Program-made: the position numbers and the translations under genes | Shown here: positions 5,197 to 7,193 of the stretch, in pieces | How positions within the stretch are numbered: position 1 is the first letter of the stretch | Layout of the letters: each line of letters begins with the position of its first letter | Notes under the pieces: model-generated | Databases searched by the model: none | Told to the model about the DNA's origin: nothing | Seen by the model: only the letters and a program-made list of their open reading frames with translations | NCBI GenBank assembly: GCA_030593185.1 | Contig: JAUVHQ010000103.1 | Span: forward strand, 1-7,193 | Length of the DNA: 7,193 nucleotides | From: Bacteroidota bacterium | Lineage (GTDB): Bacteria > Bacteroidota > Bacteroidia > Bacteroidales > VadinHA17 | Direction of reading: 5' to 3'

Positions 5197-6189
5197 ATGG
5201 AAGAGCTTTTGAAACATTATCATTTAGAGCCAACCGAAATAAAAAAACTCGAGGGTTATGGAAGCATAAATTATCATATAAAAGACAAAAACAATAATCA
5301 TTACGTTTTAAAGCATTATACTGATCCTTCTGAATTAGCTCTGGTTCAGGCCGAATCAGAAATAATAAATGCTATTTCCGGGAAATTGTTTTTTAAAATT
5401 CCGGCAAATAGCTACGGTAAACAAACATCAGTACATCAATATGCTGACAAGAGTTTTTCAAGGTTATTGCCCTACATTAAAGGATCTCTGTTATCAAAAG
5501 TAAAACACTCTCCCGGGTTGCTTTATAATTTTGGCAAATCTATTGCTGAATTAGACAGATCTTTAGAGGGGATCAGAAATGCTGAAATTGAAAGCAGGAA
5601 ATTCATCTGGGATTTACAATATTGTTTGTTAAACAGGTCGAAAATTAAATACATAACCGATCATTCGAAAGCCAAACTGGTTGAGTATTATTTTGACCGG
5701 TTTGAGCACTTTGTTTTGCCTGAATTGCCTGATCTCAGATACAGTATAATTCATAATGATTTGAATGATTATAACATTCTGACTAATGGTAAAAAAATAA
5801 CAGGAGTAATTGACTTCGGGGATATTACTTATGCCCCACTGGTATGCGAAATAGCAATAGCCCTTGCTTACATAATGATGGGAAAAGAAAAACCTTTTGA
5901 AGCATCCCATCAGGTTATCAGGGGATATCAAACTCTATACCCCCTGAATGAAGAAGAATTGAAATTACTTTACTATCTCATTCCTGCCCGGCTTTGCACA
6001 AGTGTATGTAATTCGGCTGAATTCAAAGCAAAGGGAGAAGATACTGAATACATTCTGATTAACGAAAAACCAGCCTGGGCTCTTCTCGAAAAATGGATTA
6101 GTTATAACCCGGTACAGGTAAAAAATTCGTTTTTGAAAGCTGCTGGTTACCCCTTAATAAACTTAAATAAAAAAACGATGATGTATTAG
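5197..6189 (+). CDS. APH-fold small-molecule kinase, amino-alcohol/hydroxylysine-kinase-like
   Basis: The 330-residue protein belongs to the aminoglycoside phosphotransferase/choline kinase superfamily (APH, PF01636). Visible motifs are the glycine-rich strand G20-Y-G-S-I-N-Y, the ATP-anchoring Lys39 in Y-V-L-K-H-Y, Glu53 in Q-A-E-S-E-I-I, the Brenner catalytic loop H186-N-D188-L-N-D-Y-N193 (D188 base, N193 metal) and the metal-binding D206-F-G. All key residues are present, so it should be active. In this superfamily, kinases linked to class III PLP enzymes phosphorylate amino alcohols such as hydroxylysine (human AGPHD1/HYKK). The gene downstream encodes such a PLP enzyme, so a phosphoryl-amino-alcohol substrate is inferred. 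The C-terminus (K-K-T-M-M-Y) is suspicious: a run of seven A at 6169-6175 precedes it, and a -1 shift there would continue into the PLP enzyme. Confidence 0.88.
   Translation: MEELLKHYHLEPTEIKKLEGYGSINYHIKDKNNNHYVLKHYTDPSELALVQAESEIINAISGKLFFKIPANSYGKQTSVHQYADKSFSRLLPYIKGSLLSKVKHSPGLLYNFGKSIAELDRSLEGIRNAEIESRKFIWDLQYCLLNRSKIKYITDHSKAKLVEYYFDRFEHFVLPELPDLRYSIIHNDLNDYNILTNGKKITGVIDFGDITYAPLVCEIAIALAYIMMGKEKPFEASHQVIRGYQTLYPLNEEELKLLYYLIPARLCTSVCNSAEFKAKGEDTEYILINEKPAWALLEKWISYNPVQVKNSFLKAAGYPLINLNKKTMMY
6169..6175 (+). other. A7 homopolymer at the kinase / PLP-enzyme frame junction (candidate frameshift site)
   Basis: In the kinase frame the codons are AAT AAA AAA ACG ATG ATG TAT TAG. Reading one base back in the A run gives AAT AAA AAA AAC GAT GAT GTA, and the frame is then open to the end of the window, giving N-K-K-N-D-D-V-L-A-I-R-K-K at the junction. 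The PLP-enzyme frame has a stop (TAA, 6168-6170) immediately before the run, so the run is the only place where the two frames can be joined. Seven A can cause polymerase slippage, ribosomal slippage or sequencing miscounts. I saw no clear downstream stimulatory hairpin. Confidence 0.6.
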
Positions 6190-7193
6190 CAATCAGAAAA
6201 AAGAACACCGGAAAGTCGCTTGGTTTAAGTTATTCAACACCGATTTACATGACCGGTGCAGCATTTCAGTACATGTATGATCATAAAGGGAATACCTATT
6301 TGGATGCCCGTAATAATATTCCGCATGTTGGTCATTGCCATCCTAAAATTTCACAAGCTGTTTCCAGGCAAACACGCATTTTAAATACTAACACAAGATA
6401 TCTGTATGATTCCCTGGCAAAATATATTGAAAATCTTCTCCCTTATTTTCCTCCTAAACTTAATAAGATATTTTTCGTCAATTCGGGAAGTGCTGCTTCA
6501 GACCTGGCTGTTAGAATGGCACAGACTTACACAAGCAAAGATCATCTTCTTGTTCTTGAACACGGATATCACGGGAACACAATTATTGGTATTGGTATCA
6601 GCTCGTATAAATTTGATGGTAAAGGAGGGAAAGGAATATCACCGGGTGTTACCAGACTCCCTTTGCCAAAACTTTTCAATGGAAAATTCCGGACAGGAGA
6701 GGAATATGCAAAAAACGCTACTGAACAAATTTCCGGTTTAATAAATAACAATATTTTACCAGCCGCATTTATTGCCGAACCTGTTTCAGGTTGTGGTGGT
6801 CAGGTGCCCCTTGCCCCGGGTTATTTAAAAACAATAAAACCTTTTTTAGAAAAACATAAAATATTAACTATTCTTAATGAAGTGCAAACAGGATTTGGCA
6901 GGTTAGGCGATTATTTCTGGGGATTTGAAATGCACGAAATTGTTCCCGATTTAGTAATTCTTGGAAAACCTATGGGGAATGGACATCCGGTAGCAGCTGT
7001 AGTTACTACGGAAGAAATATCTAATACTTTTGCTACCGGGATGGAATTTTTCAGTTCATTTGGTGGCAATCCGGTTTCATGTGAGGCTGCAAATGCTGTT
7101 TTAGAGGTAATTGAGGAAGAAAAACTAATGCAAAACGCAAAAGAAACAGGTGACTATTTTATTAGTTCATTAAAATCACTTCAAAAAGATTTT
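6171..7193 (+). CDS. AGXT2L-like class III PLP-dependent aminotransferase/phospho-lyase (3' truncated, start uncertain)
   Basis: The frame is open from 6171 to the window end (341 codons). Fold-type I, class III features are clear: 'Y-L-D-A-R-N-N-I-P-H-V-G-H-C-H-P', 'L-N-T-N-T-R-Y-L-Y-D', 'E-H-G-Y-H-G-N-T', 'A-E-P-V-S-G-C-G-G-Q', 'E-V-Q-T-G-F-G-R-L-G-D-Y-F-W-G-F-E-M-H' and 'G-K-P-M-G-N-G-H-P', where the Lys (AAA 6966-6968) is the PLP Schiff-base residue. These match the AGXT2L group (ethanolamine-phosphate and phosphohydroxylysine phospho-lyases), whose bacterial relatives are often fused to an APH kinase. The first ATG in frame is at 6249, but family-like sequence (R-K-K-N-T-G-K-S-L-G-L-S-Y) precedes it and no ATG, GTG or TTG lies between 6171 and 6249. 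Two expected cofactor-site residues differ: Asn for Asp in I-L-N-E-V (6876-6878) and Ala for Glu in N-S-G-S-A-A-S (6492-6494). Roughly the last quarter of the domain is outside the window. Confidence 0.88.

Noticed and set aside
5629..5931. 100-codon - strand frame opposite the kinase
   Set aside because: It is antisense to the kinase catalytic loop region, and no family resemblance is visible.
6406..6741. 111-codon + strand frame inside the PLP-enzyme gene
   Set aside because: It is in another frame; the overlapping frame encodes clear class III aminotransferase motifs throughout.
1..7193. CRISPR array, transposase, phage or defence-system genes
   Set aside because: No spaced direct repeats, terminal repeats with transposase motifs, or recognised defence domains were seen in any frame.

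Overview
The window looks like a chromosomal segment from a member of the Bacteroidota, probably an environmental Bacteroidales or Marinilabiliales type; the genus cannot be read from the sequence. The signs are strong AT richness, A-rich start regions without Shine-Dalgarno motifs, a serine hydrolase with DUF3471-type C-terminal modules, a small outer-membrane-barrel-like protein, and what looks like the N-terminus of a membrane-anchored AraC-type regulator. All credible genes are on the + strand. I found no tRNA, rRNA, CRISPR array or insertion sequence.

Layout. (1) 1-218 is the tail of a GH65-type sugar phosphorylase or hydrolase. It overlaps a 70-residue unrecognised ORF (215-427) by ATGA. 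(2) 428-951 has no intact gene. It holds the first ~24 codons of an AraC-like regulator that then loses similarity, a signal-peptide-like start that leads nowhere, and a 17-bp palindrome that may be an operator for the next gene. (3) 952-3500 is a tight two-gene unit, a secreted penicillin-binding-protein-like serine hydrolase and a lipobox-bearing beta-barrel-like protein, overlapping by ATGA. (4) A long inverted repeat (about 3509-3572) separates this unit from the next group. (5) 3601-5173 encodes a four-helix membrane protein resembling DUF6544/DUF6920 and a 16-cysteine DUF3795 protein. (6) 5197-7193 encodes an aminoglycoside-phosphotransferase-fold kinase and then a class III PLP enzyme that runs off the window end.

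The last pair is the most interesting part. Kinases of this type and AGXT2L-like class III PLP enzymes act in sequence in animals (hydroxylysine kinase, then phosphohydroxylysine phospho-lyase), and in bacteria they are often one fused polypeptide. Here the two are in different frames. The PLP-enzyme homology begins upstream of its first ATG, and its frame joins the kinase frame exactly at a run of seven A. A -1 shift there restores a fused protein. Either this is a frameshift (mutation, sequencing error or recoding), or the downstream gene starts unusually. The PLP enzyme also has Asn where the family's PLP-N1-binding Asp is expected, and Ala for the Glu of the SGSEAN motif, so its chemistry, or its activity at all, is open to question.
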